From NCBI RefSeq assembly GCF_020733705.1, contig NZ_JAJFZM010000001.1, forward strand, positions 2,232,001-2,296,000: a stretch of 64,000 nt of DNA, written 5' to 3'. Numbering within the stretch: the stretch's first letter is position 1; every line of letters begins with the position of its first letter. The position numbers and the translations under genes are program-made. Source of the DNA: Nocardia australiensis (lineage in GTDB: Bacteria; Actinomycetota; Actinomycetes; Mycobacteriales; Mycobacteriaceae). Positions 1-9,383 of the stretch are shown here, piece after piece. Below the pieces are notes generated by a model. The model was not told where the DNA came from. It saw only the letters and a program-made list of their open reading frames with translations, and did not search any database.

Positions 1-1
1 C

Positions 2-592
2 CGTCTCGCCGCGATGGTTGCGCTGGATAGTCTGACACCACCGCAGCGGGTGGCTTTCGTTCTACACGACGGTCTTTCGGTGCCGTTCGGCGAGATTGCC
101 GAGATTCTCGACCTTTCCCCGGATGCCGCGCGGCAACTCGCGGTGCGCGCGAGGGAAGCGGTCGCGCAGACGCCGGAGCCGGTTCCTGATGCCGAACACG
201 AGGCGGCGGTGCGGCGTCTGCTGGATGCCTTGAACACCGGGGATATCGGCGCGGTTACCGCTGCGCTGCACCCGAATTCGGTGATGATCGGTGATGCCAA
301 CGGCACTACGGCGACGGCGATCGACGTGCTCTACGGTGCCGAGCGTATCGCCGGCTTCATCCTCGGTCTCCGTAAGCACGGGCTCGACGGGTCTGCGGGC
401 ACACCGGCGATCGAATTCGAATTCGCTCTGGTCAATGGGCAATTGGGGCTGGTGCTGAAGTCGTTCGAGGCGGGCGCCCTGCCGGGGGTGTATCGGACCA
501 GTGTGGTTGGTTTCACGGTTCGTGATGGATTGGTATGGGGTGCTTACGATCTGGCCAATCCCGATAAGCTTTCGGGTCTGCGTCTCGGGTGA
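2..592 (+). CDS. SigJ/ECF41-like sigma factor, 5'-truncated by window edge
   Basis: The reading frame is open from the first codon of the window, so the true start lies upstream. The first ~50 visible residues carry the sigma region 4 helix-turn-helix pattern (LTPPQRVAFVLHD, then PFGEIAEIL), used to bind the -35 element. After a short linker comes a SnoaL/NTF2-like domain (from about VRRLLDALNTGD) running to the C-terminus. ECF factors with a C-terminal SnoaL-like domain, such as SigJ and the ECF41 group, use that domain for intramolecular control instead of a classical anti-sigma factor. No anti-sigma gene follows on the same strand. The gene ends at a strong inverted repeat. Family assignment is firm; the exact subgroup is inferred. 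Confidence 0.85.
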   Translation, partial: RLAAMVALDSLTPPQRVAFVLHDGLSVPFGEIAEILDLSPDAARQLAVRAREAVAQTPEPVPDAEHEAAVRRLLDALNTGDIGAVTAALHPNSVMIGDANGTTATAIDVLYGAERIAGFILGLRKHGLDGSAGTPAIEFEFALVNGQLGLVLKSFEAGALPGVYRTSVVGFTVRDGLVWGAYDLANPDKLSGLRLG

Positions 593-633
593 GCGACGCC
601 AGGCCGGGCCCTCATCGATTGGCCTGGCGTCGC
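593..633. terminator. 13-bp perfect hairpin between convergent genes
   Basis: Positions 593-605 and 621-633 are perfect inverted complements (arm gcgacgccaggcc) around a 15-nt loop. The structure begins one base after the sigma-factor stop and lies before the converging small gene at 655-864, so it fits a bidirectional terminator. There is no long U tract, which is usual in actinobacteria. Confidence 0.7.
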
Positions 634-654
634 CGGGTTGCTACTGCTCGATCA

Positions 655-864
655 CTACGGTGTGGCCGAGCCGGTGAACCAATCGCCGGTGGATGACCCG
701 AGGCCGCCGTTGCCGGTCGACGATCCGAGACCGAAGTCCCCGGTCGAGGAGCCGTAGAACGAGTTCGCGATCAGATCGTGCGCGACGTCGCGGATGAAAC
801 CCAGTACTGATCCGGCGACCTCCGACGCGGCCGGCTGCAGTACCAGGTCGAGATATGAGGCCAT
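655..864 (-). CDS. Small repeat-containing protein with GSSTG motifs
   Basis: A 69-residue protein of unrecognised family. The first half looks like a short helical segment (MASYLDLVLQPAASEVAG). The second half has three GSSTG motifs spaced 8-9 residues apart, giving a glycine/serine-rich, probably flexible tail. An AAAGGGG-type ribosome binding site lies about 6-8 nt before the ATG, which supports translation. It is convergent with the sigma-factor gene and divergent from dapC. No signal peptide or membrane segment is evident. It could be a lineage-specific small protein; function unknown. Confidence 0.6.
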   Translation of the reverse strand: MASYLDLVLQPAASEVAGSVLGFIRDVAHDLIANSFYGSSTGDFGLGSSTGNGGLGSSTGDWFTGSATP

Positions 865-1037
865 ATTCGCCCCTTTCGAGAATTCGCCTCGCGGCGAGTT
901 GTGAGGTAGAACACGGCGAGGTTAGCGGCCGTCGGGATAGCGCACAACCATGCAGGTAGAAGCCGTAATCCAAAAGTGAAACATAGCCTTTCGCTATCTA
1001 ATGGCAACGATAGCGACCGCTGGGCTACTCTCCGAAT

Positions 1038-2216
1038 ATGCTTCCGCGATCCGCCACAGTTGCCCGTTTGCGCCCCTTCGCGTCGACGATCTTCGCCGAG
1101 ATGACCGAGCTGGCCATTCGTCACAACGCGGTCAACCTCGGCCAGGGGTTCCCGGACGCCGATGGTCCCGCCGGCATGCTCGAGGTCGCCCGACGTGCCA
1201 TCGCCGACGGCATGAATCAGTACCCGCCGGGTCGCGGTATGCCGGTCTTGCGTCGCGCCATCGCCGACGATCGAGCCCGTCGTTACGGCACCCACTACGA
1301 CCCGGACACGCAGGTCCTGGTCACTGTTGGCGCGACGGAGGCGATCAGCGCCGCGATGCTCGGCCTGGTCGAGCCCGGCGCGGAAGTGGTACTGATCGAG
1401 CCCTATTACGACTCCTACGCGGCGGCCGTCGCACTGGCGGGCGCAACGCGACGCACCGCCCGGCTGGTCGCGGACGGTGACCGTTTCGTCCTCGACCTGG
1501 ATAGCTTGCGTGCGGCCATCACCCCGGCGACCCGGATGCTGGTGGTGAACTCGCCGCACAACCCGACCGGAACCATCCTGGATCGGGCAGACCTGACCGC
1601 CATTGCTGAAATAGCCTGCGAGCACGACCTTCTCGTGCTCACCGACGAGGTATACGAGCACCTCGTCTTCGACGGCGCCGAACACATCAGCCTCGCCACG
1701 TTGCCCGGAATGGCTGAGCGAACGATCGTGGTATCCAGTGCCGCAAAGACATTCAGCGTCACAGGTTGGAAGACCGGCTGGGCGTGCGGGCCCGCACGCC
1801 TCATCGATGGAGTACTCGCCGCCAAGCAGTTCATGACCTTCGTGGCGGGCGGCCCGTTCCAGCCCGCCGTGGCCCATGCGCTGAACAATGAACTCGGCTG
1901 GGTAGCGGGTCTGCGAGATAGTCTGTCGAACAAGCGTCTTCGGCTTTCGGCGGCGCTGGCCGACACGGGCTTCGAGGTAAAGGCGAGCTCCGGCGGCTAC
2001 TTCGTGTGTGCGGACATCACCCCTATGGGAGCCGAGGACGGGCTCGCTTTCTGTAGGCGACTACCGGAACGGATCGGCGTCGCCGCCGTGCCGGTCAGCG
2101 TATTCGTCGACAATGTTGAGTCATGGAATAGCTTGGTGCGCTTCACCTTCTGCAAACGTGACGAAGTATTGGACGAAGGCGTGCGCCGCCTGCGTGCGGG
2201 CGTGCCCGTGACCTGA
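1038..2216 (+). CDS. dapC: Class I aminotransferase, DapC-type (N-succinyldiaminopimelate aminotransferase)
   Basis: A 392-aa fold-type I PLP enzyme. Visible motifs are the substrate-loop GQGFPD (~35-40), NSPHNPTG (171-178), the PLP-contacting TDEVYEHL around 202-209, the Schiff-base lysine in SSAAK (K237), and a C-terminal RFTFCK segment with the carboxylate-binding arginine. The sequence resembles M. tuberculosis Rv0858c (DapC), which transfers an amino group to N-succinyl-2-amino-6-ketopimelate in lysine/meso-DAP synthesis. The location next to the XPB helicase matches mycobacterial order. Related methionine/kynurenine-type aminotransferases share the fold, so the substrate is inferred. 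A TACTCT element ends 6 nt before the ATG, suggesting a leaderless transcript. Confidence 0.88.
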   Translation: MLPRSATVARLRPFASTIFAEMTELAIRHNAVNLGQGFPDADGPAGMLEVARRAIADGMNQYPPGRGMPVLRRAIADDRARRYGTHYDPDTQVLVTVGATEAISAAMLGLVEPGAEVVLIEPYYDSYAAAVALAGATRRTARLVADGDRFVLDLDSLRAAITPATRMLVVNSPHNPTGTILDRADLTAIAEIACEHDLLVLTDEVYEHLVFDGAEHISLATLPGMAERTIVVSSAAKTFSVTGWKTGWACGPARLIDGVLAAKQFMTFVAGGPFQPAVAHALNNELGWVAGLRDSLSNKRLRLSAALADTGFEVKASSGGYFVCADITPMGAEDGLAFCRRLPERIGVAAVPVSVFVDNVESWNSLVRFTFCKRDEVLDEGVRRLRAGVPVT

Positions 2217-2227
2217 GGTCGGCGGCG

Positions 2228-2914
2228 TCATTCGCCCGCTTCCTTCTGCCGCCTGGTGTGCCGTGCCTGCGGCGCGTGCCATTGGAACCGCCGCGCCAGT
2301 AGCCGGAGCGCAATCGCGACCAGTGCCGCGAGCAGCCCCGTCCAGGCTTGGTAGGCGTCGAAATGCAGCAGCGCCGCTGTCGTCGTGGAGCCGAAAAGCG
2401 CGGGCACCGCGTATAACTCCTGATCCGGGCGCAATACGCTCGGCACCTGTCCGCTGAGCACGTCGCGGATCACACCACCGCCGATCGCGGTGACCATGCC
2501 GAGCAGCGCGGCCGTAGGAGCGCCGGTGCCGTGGGCGTAGGCGACGGAAGTGCCCGTCACGCAAAACAGTCCGAGTCCGACCGCGTCGGCGATCTCGAGC
2601 GGGCCGCGGGTCAGCTTGCTCGTCGGGTGCCGGAAGAAGATGACGAGCGTGGCGAGCAGGGACGCGCTGAGGTAGGTCAGATCGGTGAACGCGGCGGGTG
2701 GGGTGCGGCCGATGAGCAGATCACGAATGACACCGCCGCCGAGCGCGGTGCTGCACGCCAGCACGGCCATGCCGAAGATATCCAGGTTCTTGCGAACGGC
2801 GAGCAACGCGCCGGACGTCGCGAACGAGATGACACCGAGCAGTTCGCCGATGCGCTGGGCAGCCGTCACCGCTGAGTCGAGCTGCGTGGCCATGATGTCG
2901 ATTCCGGCGTTCAT
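2228..2914 (-). CDS. TRIC-type / UPF0126 trimeric intracellular cation channel family protein
   Basis: About 228 aa with the duplicated three-helix architecture of the UPF0126 (TRIC) family. Each half contains the glycine-rich signature GGGVIRD (ALGGGVIRDLL in the first, AIGGGVIRDVL in the second) next to hydrophobic helices. Prokaryotic TRIC proteins form trimeric potassium-permeable channels in the membrane. The start is taken at MNAGID because an AAAGGGA ribosome binding site precedes it; a longer frame adds 15 residues with no such signal. The basic C-terminus is consistent with a cytoplasmic tail. It lies convergent to dapC, with only 11 nt between stops. Confidence 0.85.
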   Translation of the reverse strand: MNAGIDIMATQLDSAVTAAQRIGELLGVISFATSGALLAVRKNLDIFGMAVLACSTALGGGVIRDLLIGRTPPAAFTDLTYLSASLLATLVIFFRHPTSKLTRGPLEIADAVGLGLFCVTGTSVAYAHGTGAPTAALLGMVTAIGGGVIRDVLSGQVPSVLRPDQELYAVPALFGSTTTAALLHFDAYQAWTGLLAALVAIALRLLARRFQWHAPQARHTRRQKEAGE

Positions 2915-3032
2915 GAAATCCGTTCCCTTTCGCGTCACTCTGCTGGAGCAGGTTTGCACGCCGGATTCGGTGTTAGTTCCGCGACACCCTGGTTATCGCG
3001 GCATGCCGGTGCCGGGCAGGCCGCTCGTGTGC

Positions 3033-3677
3033 TCAGGCCGGTGTCGGGCGGGCACGGTCGGTGGCGAGCAGGACAGCGATGGTGCCGAGCATCGTGCCCA
3101 TCACGTATCGCTGTGCGCGCAGCCACAGCGGGTGGCCGGTCAGGAAGGCCGATATACTGCCCGCGCCGAGCACGATCAGGCCGTTCACCGCCAATGCCAC
3201 CATGATCTGCACCATGCCCAGACACAGGCTCTGTAACCACACCCGGCCGTGTTCGGGGACCACGAACTGGGGAATCAGGGCCATGTACATGATCGCGATC
3301 TTGGGATTGAGCAGGTTGGTGACCATGCCCATGGTGAACAGCCGCCGGGGCGGGTCGGCAGGCAGCGTAGCGGGGGAGAACACCGAGGTTCCGCCGGGCC
3401 GCAATGCCTGCCAGGCCAGCCAGCCGAGGTAAGCGGCCCCGGCGATTTTCACTGCTGCATATAGGCCGGGCACCACCGCGAACACCGCCGTAATGCCCGC
3501 GCTCGCCGCCGTCAGATAGACTGCGAACCCGGCCGCGACTCCGGTCAACGACACCAGCCCGGCGCGCCGCCCCTGCGAGACGGTCCGTGACACCAGGTAC
3601 ATCATGTTCGGCCCCGGGGTCAGCACCATGCCGAGCGCGGCCGTAGCCACCCCGATTATCGCTGTCGCCTCGGTCAT
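3033..3677 (-). CDS. LysE/RhtB family amino-acid exporter
   Basis: A 214-aa integral membrane protein with about six hydrophobic segments. The family signature near the N-terminus (LTPGPNMMYLVSR, then GRRAGLVSLTGVAAG) and the mid-protein NLLNPKIAIMYMALIPQF motif are typical of LysE/RhtB transporters, which export amino acids or derivatives such as homoserine lactone using the proton motive force. The substrate cannot be told from sequence. A second family member of different sequence is at 6295-6933, so the two are paralogues flanking the XPB helicase gene. Confidence 0.85.
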   Translation of the reverse strand: MTEATAIIGVATAALGMVLTPGPNMMYLVSRTVSQGRRAGLVSLTGVAAGFAVYLTAASAGITAVFAVVPGLYAAVKIAGAAYLGWLAWQALRPGGTSVFSPATLPADPPRRLFTMGMVTNLLNPKIAIMYMALIPQFVVPEHGRVWLQSLCLGMVQIMVALAVNGLIVLGAGSISAFLTGHPLWLRAQRYVMGTMLGTIAVLLATDRARPTPA

Positions 3678-3828
3678 GATTGTGATTGTTGCCGATCACT
3701 GCTCGCCCCGTCTCGGTCCAGTTGGACCTTGCTGGAGGTCCGCGTGCAGGTTGTGACGGGTTGCGGGCAGGTGGGCTGTCGGTGGGGTCAGGAACAATGG
3801 TTCGAAGGGCGTATACGAAGGAGGCACC

Positions 3829-5487
3829 GTGACCGACGGTCCGCTGATCGTTCAGAGTGACAAAACGCTGCTGCTGGAGGTCGACCACGAGTTGGCCGGT
3901 GCGGCGCGGCAAGCCATCGCGCCGTTCGCCGAGTTGGAGCGGGCGCCGGAGCACGTGCACACCTATCGAGTGACGCCGTTGGCGCTGTGGAACGCGCGCG
4001 CGGCGGGGCACGACGCCGAGCAGGTGGTGGACGCCCTGGTCAGCTTCTCGCGTTATGCGGTGCCGCAGCCGCTGTTGGTGGACATCGTCGACACTATGGC
4101 CCGCTATGGGCGGCTACAGCTGGTGAAGAACCCGGCGCACGGGCTCACGCTGGTCAGCTTGGATCGGGCGGTGCTCGCGGAAGTGCTGCGGCACAAGAAG
4201 ATCGCGCCGATGCTCGGCGACCGTGTCGATGAGGACACCGTGGTGGTGCACCCGTCGGAGCGCGGTCACATCAAGCAGATGCTGTTGAAAATCGGCTGGC
4301 CCGCCGAGGATCTGGCGGGCTACGTCGACGGCGAGGCGCACGCGATCGACCTGGACTACGCCGGTGGGCACTGGCATCTGCGCGATTACCAGGAGATGGC
4401 CGCGGATTCTTTCTGGGCGGGCGGGTCCGGTGTGGTGGTGCTGCCGTGTGGCGCGGGCAAAACCATGGTCGGCGCCGCCGCTATGGCCAAGGCGAAGGCG
4501 ACCACATTGATCCTGGTCACCAATACCGTGGCCGGTCGGCAGTGGCGTCGCGAGCTGCTGGCGCGCACCTCGCTGACCGAGGACGAGATCGGCGAGTACT
4601 CCGGCGAACGCAAGGAGGTCCGGCCGGTCACCATCGCGACCTACCAGGTGATCACGCGTCGCACCAAGGGCGAGTACAAGCATCTGGAGCTGTTCGACAG
4701 CCGCGACTGGGGCCTGGTCATCTACGACGAGGTGCACCTGCTGCCCGCTCCGGTCTTCCGGATGACCGCGGACCTGCAGTCGCGCCGCAGGCTCGGCCTC
4801 ACCGCGACGCTGGTGCGTGAGGACGGCCGCGAGGGCGACGTGTTCTCGCTGATCGGCCCGAAGCGCTACGACGCGCCGTGGAAGGACATCGAGGCGCAGG
4901 GTTGGATCGCGCCCGCCGACTGTGTCGAGGTCCGGGTCACCCTCACCGACGCCGAACGAATGGCCTACGCGACCGCCGAACCGGAGGAACGCTACAAGCT
5001 GTGCTCAACGGCACACACGAAAATTGCTGTGGTGGAATCGATCCTGGACCAGCATCGGGACGCGCCGACGCTGGTGATCGGCGCCTACCTCGATCAGCTC
5101 GACGAACTCGGCGCCGAGCTGAACGCCCCGGTGATCAAGGGCTCCACGAAAACAAAAGAGCGCGAAGAACTTTTCGATGCCTTCCGGCGCGGTGAGATCC
5201 CGGTTCTGGTGGTGAGCAAAGTGGCGAATTTCTCCATCGATCTACCGGAAGCCTCGGTGGCGGTGCAGGTTTCGGGCACCTTCGGATCGCGCCAGGAGGA
5301 GGCGCAGCGGCTGGGAAGACTGCTGCGGCCGAAGCAGGATGGTGGCCAAGCCCACTTCTATTCGGTCGTCGCACGTGACACCCTGGACGCCGAATACGCC
5401 GCGCACCGTCAGCGTTTCCTCGCCGAACAGGGGTATGCCTATCGCATTACAGATGCCGACGACTTGCTGGGCCCCGCCATCGGCTGA
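3829..5487 (+). CDS. ercc3: XPB/ERCC3-type superfamily 2 DNA repair helicase
   Basis: A 552-aa helicase with the bacterial XPB layout. An N-terminal damage-recognition-like region (1-180) is followed by RecA-like domain 1 with Walker A PCGAGKT (206-212) and DEVH (300-303). The XPB-specific RED motif lies at R330-E331-D332. RecA-like domain 2 carries the arginine-finger motif QEEAQRLGR (~490). Mycobacterial XPB is an ATP-dependent 3'-5' helicase linked to repair. The GTG start at 3829 follows an AAGGAGG ribosome binding site. In mycobacteria the gene sits beside the Rv0862c helicase-associated gene; here the two are about 4.7 kb apart. Confidence 0.95.
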   Translation: MTDGPLIVQSDKTLLLEVDHELAGAARQAIAPFAELERAPEHVHTYRVTPLALWNARAAGHDAEQVVDALVSFSRYAVPQPLLVDIVDTMARYGRLQLVKNPAHGLTLVSLDRAVLAEVLRHKKIAPMLGDRVDEDTVVVHPSERGHIKQMLLKIGWPAEDLAGYVDGEAHAIDLDYAGGHWHLRDYQEMAADSFWAGGSGVVVLPCGAGKTMVGAAAMAKAKATTLILVTNTVAGRQWRRELLARTSLTEDEIGEYSGERKEVRPVTIATYQVITRRTKGEYKHLELFDSRDWGLVIYDEVHLLPAPVFRMTADLQSRRRLGLTATLVREDGREGDVFSLIGPKRYDAPWKDIEAQGWIAPADCVEVRVTLTDAERMAYATAEPEERYKLCSTAHTKIAVVESILDQHRDAPTLVIGAYLDQLDELGAELNAPVIKGSTKTKEREELFDAFRRGEIPVLVVSKVANFSIDLPEASVAVQVSGTFGSRQEEAQRLGRLLRPKQDGGQAHFYSVVARDTLDAEYAAHRQRFLAEQGYAYRITDADDLLGPAIG

Positions 5488-5572
5488 GCGGCTGCCTGCC
5501 TTCGCTCGTCCCGAATAAGCCACGCCAATTAAGCGGAGGCGCAACCTCCGAAACGTGTGCTAGGAATGAAAC

Positions 5573-6241
5573 GTGCGACGCTTCGAATTCGCGGTCGACC
5601 GCAAGCATGCGCATGCGGTCAACGAGGTCTTCGCCGACCTGCGTCGATTGCGCGTCATGGCGATCGCTGCCGCGATCATCGCCGCGACCGGCGCCGCCTA
5701 CCTGATCTGGCTCGATCATCCGTGGGCCTACCTGCTCGCGGTCGCCTTCGCGCTCGGCGCGGTAACGTCGCTGTGGGTGGCGCTGTGGACCCCGCACCGG
5801 TCCAGCATCGACAAGCTCTACGCCGACGGTGAACTCGTACCCGCGGTCGTATCCGAAACCCACCCGAACGGGGTCGTGTTGCTCGCCCTTGTCGATGTCT
5901 CGAAGCCGGAGACGGCCGATCCGCGCTACGCGCTGGTGATCAGGAAGGTCAGGGATCTGCCCGGCCACCAGAAGCGGGCGGGTGAACGGGTGCCGTCGGT
6001 CGCGGTGCGCACCGATCGAGCGCCACGGCAGGCGGGCGAGCGGTGGCAATCGGTCAGTGCCATGCCGATCGCGTGGGGCACTCGCGACGACACCGTCATC
6101 GAACGGGCCCGCGCCGCGATCAGCGAGACCGAATGGCGCTTGCTCACCGACAATCTCGCGCTCGCCGACAAGGTTCGCCGCACCTCGGCCAAACGACTGC
6201 TGCTCGACCCGCACCACCTACCCGATGACCTCGGCGCGTGA
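5573..6241 (+). CDS. DUF3239 membrane-anchored protein
   Basis: A 222-aa protein beginning at GTG. The N-terminal RRFEFAVDRKHAHAVNEVF stretch precedes two adjacent transmembrane helices (about 28-50 and 52-70) and then a soluble C-terminal domain. The pattern matches DUF3239, a family of unknown function common in Nocardia and relatives. The C-terminal domain contains a VVLLALVDVSK strand and a conserved-looking SVAVRTD segment. It follows the helicase gene on the same strand by 85 nt. A short 6-bp hairpin (cggagg...cctccg) sits in that gap. No function can be assigned. Confidence 0.75.
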   Translation: MRRFEFAVDRKHAHAVNEVFADLRRLRVMAIAAAIIAATGAAYLIWLDHPWAYLLAVAFALGAVTSLWVALWTPHRSSIDKLYADGELVPAVVSETHPNGVVLLALVDVSKPETADPRYALVIRKVRDLPGHQKRAGERVPSVAVRTDRAPRQAGERWQSVSAMPIAWGTRDDTVIERARAAISETEWRLLTDNLALADKVRRTSAKRLLLDPHHLPDDLGA

Positions 6242-6294
6242 ATTCCGCTGTGATCTTCCAGAATTTTCCTTGCCCGCCCGAATAGACTCTGTGG

Positions 6295-6933
6295 ATGGTG
6301 CCCGCTTCCAATCTGCTGGCCTTCGTCGCCGCATCGTTCCTCATTATCGTCATTCCAGGTCCCGGTGTGCTCTTCACCGTTGGCCGGGCCCTCGCACTCG
6401 GCAGGCGCGCGGCCCTGGTTTCGGCCCTAGGTCATGCGGCGGGGGTCTTCTTCGCACTGCTTTTCGTCGCGATCGGCCTCGGCACACTGCTCGCGGCATC
6501 GGCGATCGCGCTCACCGTGGTGAAATTCGCGGGCGCACTGTATTTGATGTATCTCGGCATCCAGGCGATCCGGGAGCGCAAGACGTTGCGGGAGTCGCTC
6601 GGCGTGCGGGTCGATCCGGTCTCCGATGCTCGGGTCTTCCGGCAGAGCATCTTCGTCGGGATCACGAATCCGAAGGCGATCGTCTTCTTCTCGGCGGTGC
6701 TCCCGCATTTCGCCGACCCCGACGCGGGGCGGCTGCCGCTGCAGATGCTGATCTTCGGCACCATCTTCCTGGCCATCGCGGTGATCTCCGACAGCGCCTG
6801 GGGACTGCTCGCCGCGCAGGCCCGGACCTGGTTCGCGCGGTCGCCACGCCGGCTGGAGACGGTCGGCGCGGCGGGCGGTGTGATGATCGTCGGCCTCGGT
6901 GCGTCGGTGGCGCTGACCGGCACCGCCGACTGA
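6295..6933 (+). CDS. LysE/RhtB family transporter (second copy)
   Basis: A 212-aa membrane protein with the family motif IVIPGPGVLFTVGRALALG near the N-terminus and the FVGITNPKAIVFFSAVLPHF motif in the middle, plus about six hydrophobic helices. It belongs to the LysE/RhtB exporter superfamily but is only distantly similar to the copy at 3033-3677, so substrates probably differ. The start codon has no Shine-Dalgarno match. Instead TAGACT at 6283-6288 ends 6 nt before the ATG, the spacing expected for a leaderless mRNA. Confidence 0.85.
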   Translation: MVPASNLLAFVAASFLIIVIPGPGVLFTVGRALALGRRAALVSALGHAAGVFFALLFVAIGLGTLLAASAIALTVVKFAGALYLMYLGIQAIRERKTLRESLGVRVDPVSDARVFRQSIFVGITNPKAIVFFSAVLPHFADPDAGRLPLQMLIFGTIFLAIAVISDSAWGLLAAQARTWFARSPRRLETVGAAGGVMIVGLGASVALTGTAD

Positions 6934-7067
6934 AGCGGCTACCATCCAGCAGTGCTGATCAGGGGTGCTCTTCGTAATTTCGCGAGGCCGCCCGCGGGAG
7001 TCGTTCGCGCGGAGTCGGCGCGCTTGCGGGAGGGTTTCAGCGGCGGTGGAGAAGGGGTGATGGTCGA

Positions 7068-8462
7068 ATGAGGTTGTCCGGCATATTGTGCGCCGCGGCT
7101 GCGGGCGCGCTGCTGGCGGTCTCGTCAGCGCCCGTGAACGCGGATCCGCTGGTCGGGTCGCCGGGGCTGGGCGATCCGTATTATCCGCTCGACGGCAATG
7201 GTGGCTACGACGTCGGCCATTACGACGTCACCCTCGACTACGACCCGCCGACTCACCTGCTCACCGCGACCACTCGCATCGACGCCACCGCCACCCAGGC
7301 ACTGCGGGCGTTCAACCTGGACTTCAATGGCCCAGAGGTGCGGATGGTGTCGGTGAACAATCTGCCCGCCGCCTTCGACCGCAACGGCGAGCACGAACTC
7401 ACTGTGACGCCACTGCTTCCGCTGCTGCCCGGCCTGCCCTTCACGGTGACCGTGGATTACGCGGGCCCCGCCGCCGACAGCGCGGGGGAGGGGTGGACGC
7501 TCGCGCCCGGCGGCGGCGCGTTCGTCGCCGGTGAACCGCATTCCGCGTCCAGTTGGTACCCGTTGAACGACACACTGTCGGACAAGGCCACCTTCGCCGT
7601 GCACGCGACCGTGCCCGCGGAATGGGAAGTGGTATCCAACGGTGTTCGTACGCGGAACACGGTCGCCGACGGCAAACGGACGGTCGGCTGGGAAGCGCAT
7701 CAGCCGGTCCTTGGCTACCTGACCACCATCGCGATCGACCGCTTCAGCTTTCTGGATCAACGTCGCGCCAACGGTACCCCGCTGATCAGCGCGTTCGCCC
7801 CCGACGCCGAACGCAGCAGGGAAACCGAGCAGCGGCTGCCGGAAATCCTCGACTTCATCGAATCCCTTTACGGCCCTTACCCATTCGAGTCGTCAGGCGG
7901 GATCTACGTCGACGCGGACCTGAACTTCTCGCTGGAAACCCAGACCCGCCCGATTTATGCGCCATGGACCGATCTACAGACCGTGGTGCACGAAATCACC
8001 CATCAATGGTGGGGTGATTCGGTATCGGTCCGGCAGTGGTCGGATATCTGCCTGAACGAGTGTTTCGCCAGCTATACCGCCGACTACCTGTGGCCGGAGC
8101 GAATGGACGGTACCGACGTCGACGCCGAATACCACAAGACCATCGAAAAATACCGCGACATCCAGAAGTTCTGGGATATATCGCTGGCGAATCCGGGCGT
8201 GGGAAACGAATTCACCTCCGTCTATTATCGCGGCCCGCTATTCCTGCACGCATTGCGCAAACAGCTCGGTGACAACGTGTTCTTCCCTGCCGTCCGGGAA
8301 TTCAATGCCGCGCATGCCTACGCCAACGCCTCGATGCCGCAGTTCCGCACCTTCATGCAATCGAAGTCCCCGACCGATCTGACCGGCTTCTTCGACGCCT
8401 GGCTCGATAAGACGGAACTGCCTGCCGACGAGTACCTCTACCCGGGTGTACTGCGCGGGTAG
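7068..8462 (+). CDS. Secreted M1-family zinc metallopeptidase
   Basis: A 464-aa exported aminopeptidase-like protein. Residues 1-25 form a signal peptide ending near PVNADP. The middle is the beta-saddle domain. The catalytic domain holds HEITH at 308-312 and the third zinc ligand E331 (NECFASY), the exact HEXXH-X18-E spacing of M1 peptidases. The usual GAMEN exopeptidase loop is replaced by a SLETQTRP segment that keeps the glutamate, as in many secreted actinobacterial M1 enzymes. The large C-terminal helical domain of PepN is absent, so this is the short extracellular form. Likely role: peptide hydrolysis outside the membrane; substrate unknown. Confidence 0.9.
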   Translation: MRLSGILCAAAAGALLAVSSAPVNADPLVGSPGLGDPYYPLDGNGGYDVGHYDVTLDYDPPTHLLTATTRIDATATQALRAFNLDFNGPEVRMVSVNNLPAAFDRNGEHELTVTPLLPLLPGLPFTVTVDYAGPAADSAGEGWTLAPGGGAFVAGEPHSASSWYPLNDTLSDKATFAVHATVPAEWEVVSNGVRTRNTVADGKRTVGWEAHQPVLGYLTTIAIDRFSFLDQRRANGTPLISAFAPDAERSRETEQRLPEILDFIESLYGPYPFESSGGIYVDADLNFSLETQTRPIYAPWTDLQTVVHEITHQWWGDSVSVRQWSDICLNECFASYTADYLWPERMDGTDVDAEYHKTIEKYRDIQKFWDISLANPGVGNEFTSVYYRGPLFLHALRKQLGDNVFFPAVREFNAAHAYANASMPQFRTFMQSKSPTDLTGFFDAWLDKTELPADEYLYPGVLRG

Positions 8463-8468
8463 CGCGGC

Positions 8469-9290
8469 TTACTGGTCGACGACGCGCTCACGAGCTCGTT
8501 GTACACATCGCTCGACCCGGTCGAGTTGCTTTTGAGCAGAACGTAATCGGTCTCGCGCATCGTGATCGGCCGCGCGCGCGAACTGCTTCTGCTGTTCGGC
8601 GTGTGCGAGCTCCTCGCGCAGTGCCGTCAGGTGAGATTCGCTGTCGGCCAACTGATTCGCCGCATATTGCGCCGCCGCCTGCGCTGAATCTATTGCTGTG
8701 CGGGCAGATTCGAGTGCATCGAGTGCGTCGGCCAGCTCTCGGCGTGCCTCCTCATCCGGGCCGGTGGTGGGAGGTGGTGGTGTATCCACGTCATCGACCG
8801 CGGCGAGGATGGGTCCCGCGGGCCCGAAGCCGTCGTAGGTGGCGGCGGTGGTCAGCGTCCCTGCGCGCACCCGCTCGGCCACCTCGGTATCGGCGAGTGC
8901 GGCGGTGAGCGTCTGGCTCACCTCGCGCAGTACGGCCTCGCCGACCGGATGGCCGTGCTCGGCGGCCAGTGTCGCGGCCCGTTTGGCGAGGGCGTTCACC
9001 AGTTGCTGACGCTGTGCGCTCAGGCTGCGCAACTGTGTGCCCGATAGCTGCCGCTGCGCGGTGCGCAGGGCCGTGCCGAGTCGCAACAGTGCTTCGACAT
9101 CGCCGGGTTCCGCGCGTGCCAGCAGGTTCACCGTCCACGCGGTGAGCGTGGGTTTGCGCAACTTGGCGATGGCCGCCGCGAGCTGTTTGTCGCCCGCGGC
9201 TTTGGCGGCCTTGACCCGCTCGGCTCTCGCGGCAACGAACTGACCAGGGTCGAGCCCGTACAAGTCGCCGGAAACCGCCTCGAGGGTCAT
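8469..9290 (-). CDS. Coiled-coil hypothetical protein
   Basis: About 273 aa from the ATG at 9290 (MTLEAVSGDLYGLDP). A GTG 24 nt upstream is an alternative start. The N-terminal part (DLYGLDPGQFVAARAERVKAAK, then AAAIAKLRKPTLTAWTVN) is a pattern shared by many actinobacterial hypothetical proteins. A proline-rich break (VDTPPPPTTGP) separates it from a long alanine/glutamate/arginine-rich coiled coil over the last ~90 residues. No membrane segment or catalytic motif is visible. It converges on the M1 peptidase gene with 6 nt between stops. Function unknown; a structural or scaffold role is only a guess. Confidence 0.75.
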   Translation of the reverse strand: MTLEAVSGDLYGLDPGQFVAARAERVKAAKAAGDKQLAAAIAKLRKPTLTAWTVNLLARAEPGDVEALLRLGTALRTAQRQLSGTQLRSLSAQRQQLVNALAKRAATLAAEHGHPVGEAVLREVSQTLTAALADTEVAERVRAGTLTTAATYDGFGPAGPILAAVDDVDTPPPPTTGPDEEARRELADALDALESARTAIDSAQAAAQYAANQLADSESHLTALREELAHAEQQKQFARAADHDARDRLRSAQKQLDRVERCVQRARERVVDQ

Positions 9291-9383
9291 ACTTTCCAAG
9301 CGTAACGATCTCACCTCGGTGTGCGACAGAGTGCACGGATTGTATGCACGTCCACGGTGGACGAAGCGTGAAAGGTATTGATA

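Noticed and set aside
771..1877. 368-codon frame antisense to dapC and similar long shadow frames
   Set aside because: dapC has complete aminotransferase motifs on the plus strand; the antisense frame has no family pattern and a non-native composition.
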